Origin: Gymnopus androsaceus JB14
Lineage: Eukaryota > Basidiomycota > Agaricomycetes > Agaricales > Omphalotaceae
Assembly: GCA_009733575.1 (NCBI GenBank)
Contig: ML770092.1
Span: 1-20,280 of the forward strand
Length of the DNA: 20,280 nt
Reading direction: 5' to 3'
Positions within the stretch are counted from its first letter, which is position 1. The number at the start of each line of letters is the position of its first letter. Of the stretch, positions 1 through 11,125 are shown piece after piece. The notes beneath the pieces are model-generated. The model ran no database searches and was not told where the DNA came from. It was given only the letters and a program-made list of their open reading frames with translations. A program made the position numbers and the translations under genes.

Positions 1-983
1 TTCAATTCCAAACTTGCGGTCATTTATGTCGGTTTGGGTCAGTTTACCACTGTCACATAGCTGCATAAACAGATGTTCATTGCTCCCACCAAAGTTGAGC
101 TGTGTTGGGGCAAGTGAACACTTGTGTCTACCGGACACAGAGGAGAAGGAAATGCGGGAGCTAATATATACCATTAGTTATTTCCAATGCATATAAGCAA
201 GCTTACTTACATTTTCCAGTCAGCATATGCATTGCGAGAAAACTGTTGTACCACCTCTGAATGAGCTGAAGTTGAGAAGCCCTCTTTAACTAAGTTAAGT
301 AGCTTCTCAAAAACATCTCCAACCGTAAGACTACAGTCAAATGTGTCACCATATGGTGGAAGAACAACCTGCATAAAGAAAAAATTCATGACAAATTGCA
401 AAGACACAAAAAAACATACCTTCACTTGCTTGTGATTGGGGTACAGTAGCGAAAGTGACATCTCAATGTTCAAAATCTGAGCAGCGGAGAGCTTTCGTTT
501 ATTTGCTCTAGCCTCAATTATCGAGGTCCCTTTTTGGAGATTCTTGTTCTGCTTCACGGCGGGCTGCTGGTTCAATCTTCTCTCAGAAGCAGAACCACTC
601 CAAGCACCAGCACGATGAAGAATAGATGCGCTAGTGGATACTGCGGTAGTAAAACAAAAACAAATGAGCACTTCTTCAAAGGATATTGGAAAAAATTGTT
701 ACTTTGTCGATCATCAGAACTGCAACTTATTTCCTTCACACATGGGCCACAGTGGTCCTGTGCAAGGTTCTCGTAGAGAGCACTGCAATTTTTACAGGCT
801 GGGGTCCGCTATAGGAGGTTAGTCCAGTGTCGGTAAGGCTGTACAGTTGTTCAGAACACATACACGTATAGATTGCTTTTCGGTCTCGGTCAACCCTGGT
901 TGGGCAAGCTTTCGACATCTTACACAAACGGCATGGTCTTTCAACCCTGTGTACTCCTCAGAGCAATTAGGGCAGAAAGACAT
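1..983 (-). CDS. Cys-rich (double CxxC..CxxC) protein, 5' part, incomplete at left edge
   Basis: Five exons were read on the minus strand: 983-864, 808-727, 640-420, 368-211 and 127-1. They are joined by GT..AG introns of 51-86 bp whose phases all close, giving 236 codons before the window ends. The ATG at 983 was chosen because CPNC follows at once. Residues 4-23 form a C-x2-C-x12-C-x2-C unit and residues 45-63 a second, C-x2-C-x11-C-x2-C, so this looks like two zinc-ribbon or zinc-knuckle modules. A basic stretch (ARANKRKLSAAQ) follows, then a region without a motif I know. N-terminal Cys pairs of this kind occur in Agaricomycete proteins with a C-terminal alpha-type kinase domain. That link is only an inference, because the diagnostic C-terminus lies outside the window. 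The frame is open throughout, so the gene looks intact as far as it goes. Confidence in the exon structure is fair and in the function low. Confidence 0.62.
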
Positions 984-1051
984 GGGAAAACCAGAGAAAG
1001 ATGGAAAGGAGCAAGGTATTGCGATACCTTTGAACCAGCAATGCACAATCC

Positions 1052-1058
1052 TTTTATA
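1052..1058 (-). promoter_or_regulatory. TATA box candidate for the Cys-rich gene
   Basis: TATAAAA reads on the minus strand about 70 bases upstream of the ATG at 983, a plausible distance for a fungal core promoter with a short leader. No transcript data support it. Confidence 0.4.
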
Positions 1059-1558
1059 CCAACTCGAAATGACACAGAGGGACTTGGAGGAATTTCCACG
1101 CACATACCATCCTAAAGTCACGTTTTAGAGAGAACAACGGAGTGAATCTACAAGTGTGGCACGCCGCACCATAAAGCTAAGTAGTAGCTTTAGTTGGTGA
1201 CTTTAACTCTAACAAAACTTTGGGTGGACTCTAGAGTCTTGACTTTCAAGAAGTACCTAAGAGAGGTTCCTTACTGAAGACACTAAATGCAGTTCCACTG
1301 TCTCTTCAGTTCGCGACATCATGGAAGATATGGATGAGCTGCAATGGTTTTACACTCAGTTTTGAGCGTAAGATCTTACATCAAAGCTGTTGTTGATTTC
1401 TCCCCGATCATGTGAGTCTGTCATTATAGTGAAGTCCTAGACCTTTAAAGTTTATACAGTGCCCTACCATATCTTTGAGCATAAAGCACAATGGACGGAA
1501 CACGCACAATGGGCGACACACACGGGCGTGCGGGGATGGGCGCTAAACCTGTATATAT

Positions 1559-1623
1559 ACTTACGACACATATATATTGCACTTACGAGACATATATATT
1601 GTACTTACGACATATATATTTGT
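1559..1623. repeat. Three tandem copies of a ~22-bp AT-rich unit
   Basis: Units start at 1559, 1581 and 1603 (22, 22 and 21 bp). Each begins ACTTACGA and runs into CATATATATT. The copies differ by one or two bases or indels, and a partial fourth (ACTTTA) follows. This is a short minisatellite in intergenic DNA, with no sign of coding. Confidence 0.85.
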
Positions 1624-2095
1624 ACTTTACAATGTTCAGACGTTTGGATTGAAAATTCGGGCTGAGCCCAGTCGGGCACCGTAGGAGTAGGGACGAGTTG
1701 GCGAGTCTAGATCCAGATGGTTTTAACAGCTGGCGGAACAAGGAACTTCGACAATCTGGTCACACGAAATACAGATATTTATTAGGTAGGTACCATATGT
1801 TTGCGCGGTTGAGCGAATAACCGGGATTCAAAAAAGTTGGTTGGTTGTTAGTGTCACTGGCAAATAAGTGACGATCATGAATGAGGTGACAAAGCGTGCT
1901 ACGTGATAAAGTCTCTTACATACGAGTAGATACAAAAGTTTACAATACATCCTTTGTCCATTGTAATCCCTAGTCTAACTTCCCGGCGAAATACTGCAAC
2001 TTAATAAAGGTAATAGCAACGCAAGCAAGCTTGCGGCGCACTCGCTACATAAAATTATAAAGATTGTGGCAAAATATATTAGCTTTGAGAGAGTG

Positions 2096-5000
2096 CTAAT
2101 GGCATCTGGGCTGACCCTCCAGGTCGATCTTTCGAATAATTTCTGCAATATTGTACGCTAGAACAGATCCTCGTTCACAATCCTAAGATGAAGAGGAACA
2201 GAGCGAACTCACGTTTTATGAATACAGTATCCATCCCAACGGCGAGGGCCGCGTCCACTTGCCCTTGACGTGCGTTGCCGGTGACTGCGAAAATTGGTAG
2301 CCTATGAGGCAGTTTTCCCGATGCTTCCCAACTTCGAATTCGGGATGTGGTCTCCAGGCCATCCCTGTACTTAAGTTAGTATTTCCGTCGTGCGATTTCG
2401 TACAAAACTTACAACACAGGCATCTCGATATCGATGAGAATCACGGTTCGAGTCATCCTATTGTCCGTGTCCTTGCAGATCGCTGCTTCAAGATATTGCA
2501 GTGCTGCATACAGTGTTATCAGCTATAAGCTCATTGTGTATAACTAAAACCAACCTTCTAATCCGTTATTCGCCGTGTGAGCCAGGAATCCTATAACACA
2601 AAATGCGTCAATTTCAATGTTGAAGTCTGGGTACATTGAACATTACCAGCTTTCTCTATCTGCCGCTTTAAAAGCTTTTGATTGATGGCCTTCATGAACA
2701 GGTCAGCAACTTGACTGCACAAAAATCTGAGAATCGTACGTTGTCCTCGACTATCAAAACATGAAGCTTCGCTCGATCTTGATTTTCGCTGTGCGACTTC
2801 TCAAGTTTTTCAAGTTTTCCGTTTGAATGTTCCTGCTGCGCGAAACCAACGGAAAAGTAGTCTGTCTGTTCAGCCTTGGGTAGCTCCAGAAACGGTGTAT
2901 TCTTTGGTATGGCCCCTTTGGCAGGTAAAGCCATTGTCGCCGAAAGCCCAGGAGAGATCAATCCATTCTTTGAAAATCGCTCAGAGGTGCGCATGGAGTA
3001 AGGAGTGATCACACTTGGCGCATTATCTGCTAGTCTAGCCTCTATAAAAAAACAAAATGATGCTCCTTGCCCCGAAGCGCCATTGAACAGAATACCGCCT
3101 CCTTGGAGTTCCGCTAGTTTGCGGCACAGGTAAAGCCCTGGACATTCACCATCAGATAAGCTTTGGGTCTGACTGAGCCCACGCACCTAAACCTGTTCCT
3201 CCTAGACTAGACGACCGCCGGGAAGCAGGACTGGGGTTTGCCGTGTGTACATCGTTGAATCGCGTGAACAGTCGTCCGTGATCTTCAACGGGAACTCCAG
3301 GCCCTGTATCAGACAAGTAAAATGAAACCCATATCCGTGAAGCTTCCAAAGTAGGATCGGAAGCTTGACGAGTGTGGTTATGGCCAGGAACCTCGAACGG
3401 GCGCGATGACGACAACGAGACTTTGACAGAAATCTGCCTCTGCCCATCCCATGATCTAAGACCATAACAAGATCAGCTTGCTACACATTTGGAGACTAAT
3501 GAAATGTACTCTAGGGCCCGACAGGAATTTGATCTGTACAAGGCACAGATGAGTGGTCGGCAAAGAAAATCACGGAGACCATCCTCACATTAGATTGACC
3601 AAGATCTGGCACAGTCTGGTGCAAAGTTCAGGGCCAGGTTAGAGCTAGATAAGAGATTTAAAAAACCTTGTGGGGTCTGCAATTATTCTGGTCTCCGTTG
3701 TAACATCAGGTCCGGGATCGAGCAGAAATTTGATGGATTGAGTTTCTGCCTGCACTGAGAACATTGAAATCGCATTCTGAGAAATTGAGGTTAGTGCTAC
3801 AAGTGTTACAGAAAGTAGGTCTACTAACCTGAAGCTCGTCCATTAAATGGAATGCATTTGAACGGAGGCTTAGTCCGAATTCACTGTCCAAAATATTGTG
3901 GTATACACCATAGCATAATATACTTTACTTACGAGTCCAAACGTGATACAACAAGGATATCGCTGTTAAAATAGTTAGCCTTGTTTCAGAAAATCAAAAA
4001 CAGCTTACCTGGCGATGATCGTCTGATGTCTAGCGCAAAGCTCTACAGAAGCAACCGCATGGCTAACATCCTCCAATTCGACCCTACTCTCTTCGAACTA
4101 TTGGACGATAAGAATCGCAAACCTTTCCGTTCGGGAAAACACTCACCAGTTTTTGGATCTTTCCATAATCAGTTGCACGCTTATTTTTTGAACAGTAAGC
4201 AAAGAGTTCTTGAAAGATGCTACTCAAGCGAGTTGTAGATCCGGCGAGTAGGTCTGCGCTTTGAAGAATAGCCGAGATAGGATTTCGAAGTTCATGAGAC
4301 ACTATTGGAGGTTAGCCGGAGTTGAATGCAAGTATAATAGTAATCGTTCACCAATATCAACAAATGCTACAAATTACAGACGAGCCAGGGAGAAAGGACG
4401 GGATGTCAGCCAATCATTAATTCAGTCACCAGCGAACAAAAGTAAGAACCTTCTTGCAGCCTTCTCTGGTGTATCGCCTCGTCCGTCTTCTGTCGTTCCA
4501 CATCGAGTTGTTGCGCAGCAAGTAAGCGTTGCTCCGTTTGATCTGTCAAAGTGCCCACTGCAAGCAAGTCAGAATATATAAGGTACTAGATAATGAGACG
4601 CCACGCCACTCACATATAGAACCAGATGATAGACCGACTACTTCCGCAAAAGTATGTCGCCCATTCAAAAACCTTTCGATAATTAATTAGGACTCAAATA
4701 TAATGGAATAAGACTCACTGAAACTCGAAATGCGCTGGTGTTCCAAATTCTAGCACCCCAGACCAGGCTTGCTCTGCCGTTGACTGGTATTCGGATTCGA
4801 TCCTATGTGAAACGTGAGTAAGCGATACCTCAATAGGACTTCGGACGTACAGATCGATGGTCTCATCAAACCTCAACGGTAAAGAACGAGGTAATCCGGT
4901 CAAAGAAAAAAACCGTTCATTCTACAGAGGTAAGGAGGTGAGCAGTAAAATTGCAAAAGAGCAAGACATATCTCACTGCGAAAGTAATCAACCCGCGATC

Positions 5001-8000
5001 CATTTCATCAGTCTCAAAGATCGCTACTGGCGCAAGTTCGGTCATCCTCCTGTACCTCTGTTGGGCGTGATCCAGTTCAGCCGTTCGTTGTTGCACTTGC
5101 CGCTCCAATTCGAGTTTCTGCCGAATAGAATGCAGTCTAGTTTGTACACGACGAAGAAGTTCCGCCGAGCTAAAGGGCTTGAGCAGATAATCGATAGGCC
5201 CTTGAAAGATGCTTTCGGCCTTTGAATCTATATCGCCCTCAGAGCCCGAACGTGCAGTTAAGACGATTATAGGTATGTTTTGGATATCTGGATTTGGATC
5301 ATTAGCCAGTTCTTGTATAAGGTCCGTTCCACTGAGGCCCGGCACTGACAAACTAGTTAGGCGAGCACTAAGAGAAATAATCAAATCCAGCTCACTCATC
5401 ACGTCGGTGACAATCAAATCTGGTCGCATCTGACTCCGAACATAGTCAAGAGCAGCTCGTCCGTCGGACACCGTTACTACAACTTGTGCGACCGTGCTGA
5501 GAATGGACTTAATGTAGGACCGAGCATCCTGCGTAGACAGACGAGTCAGGACTCGTAGCTTCCAAGATATGATGAAGAACTTACGGCATTGTCCTCCGCC
5601 AACAGCACACACAAAGGGTGCTGCGTGCCCAGATTATCACTTGAGGACGCTGAGAGGGTGGACGCCGTTTCCGAATCCTCCCCTAACCATCCATTTGCCT
5701 CGTCCACAATGGCTTTCGCATACGAGCCGTACCCAGTCGTTTTTTCGATAACATTCTTTGCATCGTCATCATGAGCCAAATGGTCGTCGATGCCTGGAGT
5801 GGGGATAGCCAATGCTTTGAGCAAAACTGTATCAGGGTTATGATTGATGTCTTTTGCAGGAAGGTGGGCATATCCTCTAGGGATCCGAACAATGAACGAG
5901 GAGCCTTTCCCGAGAGAGCTTTCGACTTTGATATCGCCTGGTGGAGATCGGGTGAGTTGCTAAGTATAAAAAACAAGATGTGATTTACCACCGTGCAGTT
6001 TGATAAGCTCTGAGGTGAGAGCGAGACCGATACCAGTGCCTAAGAATGAAGAATTTGTTCAGAAACATTAACCACTAAAAGTAGTTATCCTTACCTTCGT
6101 GACTTCGCCCTTCTGCAAACTCGACTCTATGGAACCTCTGCAGAACCAATTCCTTTTGATCCCGTGGAATCCCACAACCTGACAAATGTAAAGATTTGTC
6201 GGTGAATATGGTCCTTTAACTAGTTAAACTCACCCGTGTCATCCACTCGGAGTTCAACCTCGGACGAATGAAAGCGTATGAGTAGCTTTGATCTGACTGT
6301 TCATATATGTCAAGGGGTGTTAGAACTTGAAGAGAAAAAGGAGATCGCACCCTGCTGTAGTGTATTTGACGGCATTGGAGAGTAAATTGAAGATGATCTT
6401 CTCCCACATTGACAGATCGACGAAAACCTCGCGTTCATTGTCCGGTTCGCAATCAACGATGTAAGCTACATAAAAATACCAGTGTAAATTACATATACCA
6501 AGTAGATGAGTGAGACTCACTTATCCCCGCCTTTTCGATGGCAGACCGAAACAAGGAGGCTAGATCACTGGTCACTGATCCTAGCTGAACAGGCCTGTAC
6601 ACAGCCTGCAGCCTCTTTGCTTCTGCGCTCGAAAAAAGCATGAGCGAATTGACCAGCCGAAGTAATCGAGCGCTAGCTCTGGAGATCAGCTTGAACCGAG
6701 AGCGCATGGACGCATCAAGTCTCTCTTCCTCTTTGAGTGCATCTTCACAAGGGCCGAGAATCAAAGTCAATGGCGTCCGAAGCTCCTATGGAAGCTGGAT
6801 GAGACAAAGAATATGAACATCGATACGAAGAACACGAACATGGGATACGTTTTGGAAAAAGACGGTCTTAGCCCTATCTAAGGCCTGTAGTTCCTCCGTG
6901 CGCTGGATCTCCCTCTCGAAAGCCTGCGTAGCAACATAAGATGCGTTGAGGTTGCGCATAAGTGTCTGGTGAAAGTTCATGTACTGCTCGTCATATCCAC
7001 GTCTGGTTTATATCTTAGCGTCAATCGTCACGTCTGTTCGTAGGAGCGTACCTGGTGTTTAATCCAAATAGAACCAGTCCTACTAGTCCATCGTCAGGGC
7101 CAAATATCGGTATCAAGACTGCATCTCCGGGCTTGTCGCCCCAACCACGCGCCTCGAATCCCTCAGGATGCGGATTCTTTGCTCGAAGTGACGTTCGGCC
7201 AAAACAGGCTTTAGTGAATGGCCAGGATCTATTATCTGTAATACCCGAGGAATTCAAGTCGACTTTGGTTGGCGCGGCAGGGTGGCCAGGTTGAACCCCG
7301 CAGCATTGGATGAGATCGAGCCGTAGATGCTGAACGGAAACGAGAGAAGAGGTTGAAGAGTTCGCACTGCGAAAGTCATAAGAGACACTGGACAAGGTGT
7401 CGGCTGAATCATTGCTTTCAGAAGGAGTGTTCGTAGCGGAGTAGCAAAGGAAGAAAGGAAAGTCGTATTCGTTTAGGGCGAGCGAATCGGCAACGGCACG
7501 CCAAAATTCCGGTGTCGTTCGTGTTGGAGCAGTACGCTCGGCCAGACTTCTGACGGTACTCATTCTTCTCTCGGATAGAACTTTGTCTGTAGTTTCAGCG
7601 CAGCTTTGAGTAGCAGTTAGTCGACGTCAATGGGATGATAAAGTACGCACTTATTCAAAATTCCGCCTACTTTGCCATTTTCGACTTGGACAGGAAGATA
7701 AGACCATGAAAAATACGTCTCAAGTAAAGGAGGGATGTCATCATCGTCGTGGACGGTAATTTCTCCGCTAATGATTGCTTCTAGAGACCTGGAATCGAAA
7801 AATAGAAGATCATCTATGCGGCCAACTTGCTAAAGAATGGAATAAGAAATGAGGCAGAAAGCTAAATGGCTTGCTATTGCGCACCTTCCCCTCGTCAACG
7901 GATTGGAAGTAACCACTGAAAGTATCCCAGATCTCCCGAAACGCAACTCGACCAGGTTTCCCCTAGCAATATATTAGAAAACTTAATCCGAATAGACCAA

Positions 8001-8313
8001 TTATCTACTCACCAAGAAATGCACTTTGGAACCAGAGATTGTTGCCCAGGCATCATTAAAGATCAAGGTCCTGATAAAATGGATTGAGATGCCAGTGGTG
8101 CGGTTTAAACCTGATAAAAAATTACCTGTCCTCTCCCCAAAACATGCAAGACTGCGAAGGATTTGCGAGCATTATTGATACTGTCGTCTTCAATGACTGA
8201 GCCCATTGTTCTATAGGACCCAGCGGAGTCGAGCCCCAATCATACTCGAGCACGCGCTTGGTCACAGGAGAGAGTATTGGAGCATATGAGAGTAGACCAG
8301 AGCTCGAGGTCAT
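2096..8313 (-). CDS. Double hybrid histidine kinase (PAS-GAF-HK-REC-PAS-HK-REC)
   Basis: This is a multistep phosphorelay sensor kinase. Thirty-three exons close in phase from the ATG at 8313 to the TAG at 2098-2096, giving 1507 aa. An N-terminal PAS-like region (EYDWGSTPLGPIEQW) is followed by a GAF-like segment ending GLVLFGLNTRR. The first HisKA box is NVSHELRTPLTLIL, with His about 406. HATPase boxes follow: NLLSNAVKYT, DDTGCGIP and GTGIGLAL. The first receiver has LLAEDNADARSYI, acceptor Asp about 757 (VTDVMMPGLSG) and Lys in LLKPF. A second PAS (ITFANERFFSLTG) leads to the second HisKA, VSHELRNPISAIL, His about 997. The second HATPase has DTGPGVP and GGTGLGL but an unusual N box. The second receiver has LIVEDNAINQKLL, Asp about 1431 (LIDIEMP), FAVTGNA and FIKPY. 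The frame upstream of 8313 is open to a TAA near 8417 with no ATG. No transmembrane segment was seen, so the protein is probably cytosolic. Cryptococcus Tco2 is a known double hybrid kinase of similar plan; orthology is not claimed. Confidence 0.93.
4352..4366 (-). other. 15-nt microexon of the histidine kinase gene
   Basis: Between exon 18 (ending 4450) and the exon starting at 4301 lies CATTTGTTGATATTG, preceded by TTTGTAG and followed by GTGAACG. Including it gives QEAFVDIVSHELRNP, the expected lead-in to the second H box. Skipping it keeps the frame but loses five residues just before the phosphorylated His. Both flanking introns are short and of GT..AG type. Confidence 0.75.
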
Positions 8314-10137
8314 TGAAGGCGGAAATAATGAGGAAAAGAAAATTTGCCCCTCGTCGTCGTCGTCGTGGTCACTGAGGTAGCCGCGGATCGGATACACAGG
8401 GGTATTCTTTGGCGCTTAGCGCCAAACTGGCGGATCCATCATTCGATAATTGGATCACGATCGAACTTCAAACTATTCTCAATTCCCTCTCACACCTGGG
8501 CTCAAAAATTTCGAGGGTCAGAACACTCAAAGCCTCCCCGATGTACGAAACTCAATCGTACACAAGGAATCAGGTATGTAGACACATATGTATGATCTTT
8601 TTGAAGGCTACTTACTAGCCGGTGCAGTCTTTAGAACATGATATACTACATTAGGAAGGATCCGGACATCATACCTATTACCCACCATGATTTTCGTTAA
8701 ACTCTGATGCTGAGGACTTTTCCCTTTCGAGCTGTAGACGAAACATCATTTAATACTAATAGCGTTTCTGGAGCTGCTGAAGCTCGAAATTTTCATTCGG
8801 AGTTGAAGGGACAGTCGAGAAATCGTATAAGCCTTCTGCCCATTGCATAGACAAAAAACGTTTCGGAGATTTCAAGGTATGGCACCCATGATGCGAGGAT
8901 AAAAGAGATGCTCTCAGGTGGATGACTCCAAATGGGTACTTACATCGTGCGTGTTGATTCACGAATGAGTTGATTATGTAGGTCCTTCCAATGAGTAGCA
9001 ATCGAGATTCCTCTAGTGGAGTAAATGAGGAATGCTAGTTTGTGGAGCCTGAACAGTGACAATACTATATAGTAAGTATCAGTACGATGTCTGACACTGT
9101 GTCAGCTTTCGAGATTTCGAAAGGAATACTTCGGATATTACTTGGAAAGTACATGAAGCAAACCTAAGGCACACATAGTACATGAGTCGCAAAATGAGAA
9201 TTCAAGAGGGATCTCAGTCGCCCCTCCAAAAAAAAAAAAAATTAGAGGGATCTCGGTCATGTGCGCTTTCTCACGTTAATCTTCCTTCCTAAGCTTCTTA
9301 TTCTTTCCGTCCCAAGCCTTGAAAGTACTTGCGATCCCGGTCAATTTTGGTTTCAAAGTAATAATCTCAAAGATTCGAAAACTTGGTCTGCGAGCTACTG
9401 AGTATATTGTTGATTGTTCAGTTCTTTTCACTCAAATCAGTTGTGAAGGACATATGCCAGAAGACGAATCTCGCGCCAATCTGTGCAGTACTATTATCAC
9501 TTCTTATCTCGTCGCTATTCCGCGAGTATCGGATGATGCCATCGTATTGGCGTTTGTAAAGAGCTCGTACAGTGATTGGTGTTTGCCTCTATCTGGAGGG
9601 GTATATACAAAGTGCGGGCGGAGTAAGCAATGGGCGGCGGGTTCCACGGTTCAGGCCCCATGATGAGTTGGGGTCGGACGTGTTTAAACGAGTCTTGAGC
9701 ATAGTCCAAGTCCGACAAATCCTACTTATCGTAGATGGCTGAATGGCTATTCTGATGGCATGGATTGCCATGGAATGGGTCAAAGCTGGTTTCACCCGCA
9801 CGTTTTTGCCGAACGACCAAGCAATTCGAATACATAGGTGGGTCAAAAAAACTAATTGACATTATCTAGGTGCACTTTGTATGCAATGCAGACAATCGTC
9901 ATTGCTCCTATTGTTCGAATTCCTCCCAAGGGCGTGAAGGTCTTCAAGGTACGGATCCTGAAGTTTTGAAATTGGAGGTCCCGCAATCGGCTGTCCGGCA
10001 CTTTTTTGACTCGTCGCGATCTATTAGTGTCAGGGACGAAAACCTATACTCCATAAAAGAATGGATGTCCGTTGGAATTCATCTTCATCTTTTCACCCAT
10101 TATCTCGAGTACGACTACAGGACGCTTCCTCTTCATC
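8314..10137. other. Divergent upstream region between the kinase and GATA genes
   Basis: About 1.8 kb separates two genes transcribed away from each other, so both promoters should lie here. Open frames occur (for example 8756-9001 minus and 9319-9663 plus), but none has a motif I recognise, and the first lacks an ATG. A 14-base A run sits at 9228-9241 between two near-identical 15-mers. A CGT-type triplet run near 8352-8369 lies in the open frame upstream of the kinase ATG. No further structure was seen. Confidence 0.6.
9205..9258. repeat. A14 tract flanked by a direct 15-bp repeat
   Basis: AGAGGGATCTCAGTC at 9205-9219 recurs at 9244-9258 with a single A to G change. Between them lie eight bases and 14 consecutive A residues (9228-9241). 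The layout resembles a poly(A) end with a target-site duplication, but the spacer is too short to be a retrotransposed gene. Slippage is an equal explanation. Confidence 0.6.
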
Positions 10138-11125
10138 ATGCACAGAAATTCGCGTCACGATACAATGTTCGCGTTCCATGAGCACCAACTTGGTTTCTCC
10201 GGGCAAGGTTACTCAGAGAGAAGCTACCCATCCGCACCCAATTCTTCTTCAGAGTACTGGAACTATAGTGAGTGGCGTACGCTCCTGTTCTATCAACTAG
10301 AAATTATTGACGAATGTCGAATAGCTTCATCTTACTCCTCACAGAACGGACCCTTTACTTATGCTTCGCAAAAGCACTTGCGTCCATGGTCAAACGATGT
10401 TGTTGCTGGTCAAAGTCTAGAGTCCTCATCATTGCCTCGCAGCGTCAATTCGTACGATGCATCTTTTCGGAGCACGGATCTTCGACAGACGTCCATATAC
10501 AGCTCGAGCATGGACATGTGGCCTTCACAGTGGTCAGAGTCTCGATCTAACGTTTCTCATCCATCATGGAGTAATATACCCAGCATTGATGCCCATGAAA
10601 CGAAACCCATTATTACTCACCATCACCTCCATCTCCCCATGAGTTCTTGCTCTCCACTCTCCACTATATCTTCCCCGTCTCCTTCTCCATCGCCAGTGGA
10701 GACATCAACTAGCGAAACGTCAAAGCTCGGTAGGAGGCCGAGCGCAAGCGGCTTTCCGAAGATGTGTTCGCACTGTCATGCCACCTCCACTCCGCTATGG
10801 CGTCGAGAGCCCACAACTTTTCGGACACTTTGTAATGCGTGTGGTCTCTACCTCCAACAGCGAAACAAGCTTCGACCAAAAGAGCTCATCGAGGCCGATC
10901 TGGATGACGAGTCGGAGGGTTCATGAGCAGGACAAGACGGGTCCTCAGTGCTCTCATTGCCAGACTCGTAATACTTCCGTGTGGCGGAGGAGTAAAACGG
11001 GCGCGCAGCTTTGTAACGCATGCGGTGTCTATGCTAGGCTTCGTGGCAGGGACCGTCCTTTGTCGTTGAAGCGTAAGAAGATTAAGCCTCGCACGAAGCA
11101 TCCCAAACCTCCGGACAGGTATTGA
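10138..11125 (+). CDS. Two-finger GATA transcription factor with a frameshift between the fingers
   Basis: This is a DNA-binding regulator of the fungal GATA family. Exon 1 is 10138-10267. A 57-bp GT..AG intron, 10268-10324, keeps the frame. The frame then runs to TGA at 10924-10926, giving 243 aa. The N-terminal part is rich in Ser, Pro, His and Tyr, as in many activators. Finger 1 starts near residue 191 as C-x2-C-x18-C-x2-C (CSHCHATSTPLWRREP..CNACGLYLQQR) with a basic tail. A second finger, C-x2-C-x17-C-x2-C (CSHCQTRNTSVWRRSK..CNACGVYARLR), lies in the +1 frame from 10949 and ends at TGA 11123-11125 after a basic tail. Reading through would give about 309 aa. No GT..AG intron of workable size restores the frame. 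The ATG at 10165 is an alternative start. The gene may be a two-finger factor damaged by one base, one decoded by +1 frameshifting, or an intact gene with a sequence error. Confidence 0.85.
10921..10926 (+). other. TCA TGA frame-switch point in the GATA gene
   Basis: The finger-1 frame ends GAG GGT TCA TGA. The finger-2 frame is entered by moving forward one base, for example TCA, skip T, then GAG CAG GAC. A sense codon before UGA followed by a +1 slip is the layout of antizyme frameshift sites (UCC UGA). A one-base insertion in the GGG at 10917-10919 explains the data equally well. Confidence 0.35.

Larger units (their letters stand above)
984..2095. other. Intergenic region with no recognised gene
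   Basis: This stretch lies between the start of the Cys-rich gene and the end of the histidine kinase gene, both on the minus strand. It should hold the promoter of the first and the 3' flank of the second. Short open frames exist on both strands but none shows a known motif or spliceable continuation. Its only clear structure is the AT-rich tandem repeat at 1559-1623. Confidence 0.6.

Noticed and set aside
4803..4828. A 26-nt GT..AG intron in the second PAS region of the kinase
   Set aside because: It is below any workable intron size. A 48-nt intron from 4850 to 4803 uses the same acceptor and closes in phase.
4857..5225. Plus-strand open frames opposite the kinase exons
   Set aside because: The minus strand here carries the receiver and PAS coding sequence with conserved motifs; the plus-strand frames are its shadows.
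8756..9001. Minus-strand open frame of 81 codons
   Set aside because: It has no ATG at its start (TTG), no recognised motif and no clear splice partner, so it is treated as intergenic.
10919..10948. A 30-nt GT..AG intron between the GATA fingers
   Set aside because: Its length is a multiple of three, so it leaves the frame unchanged, and it is very short.
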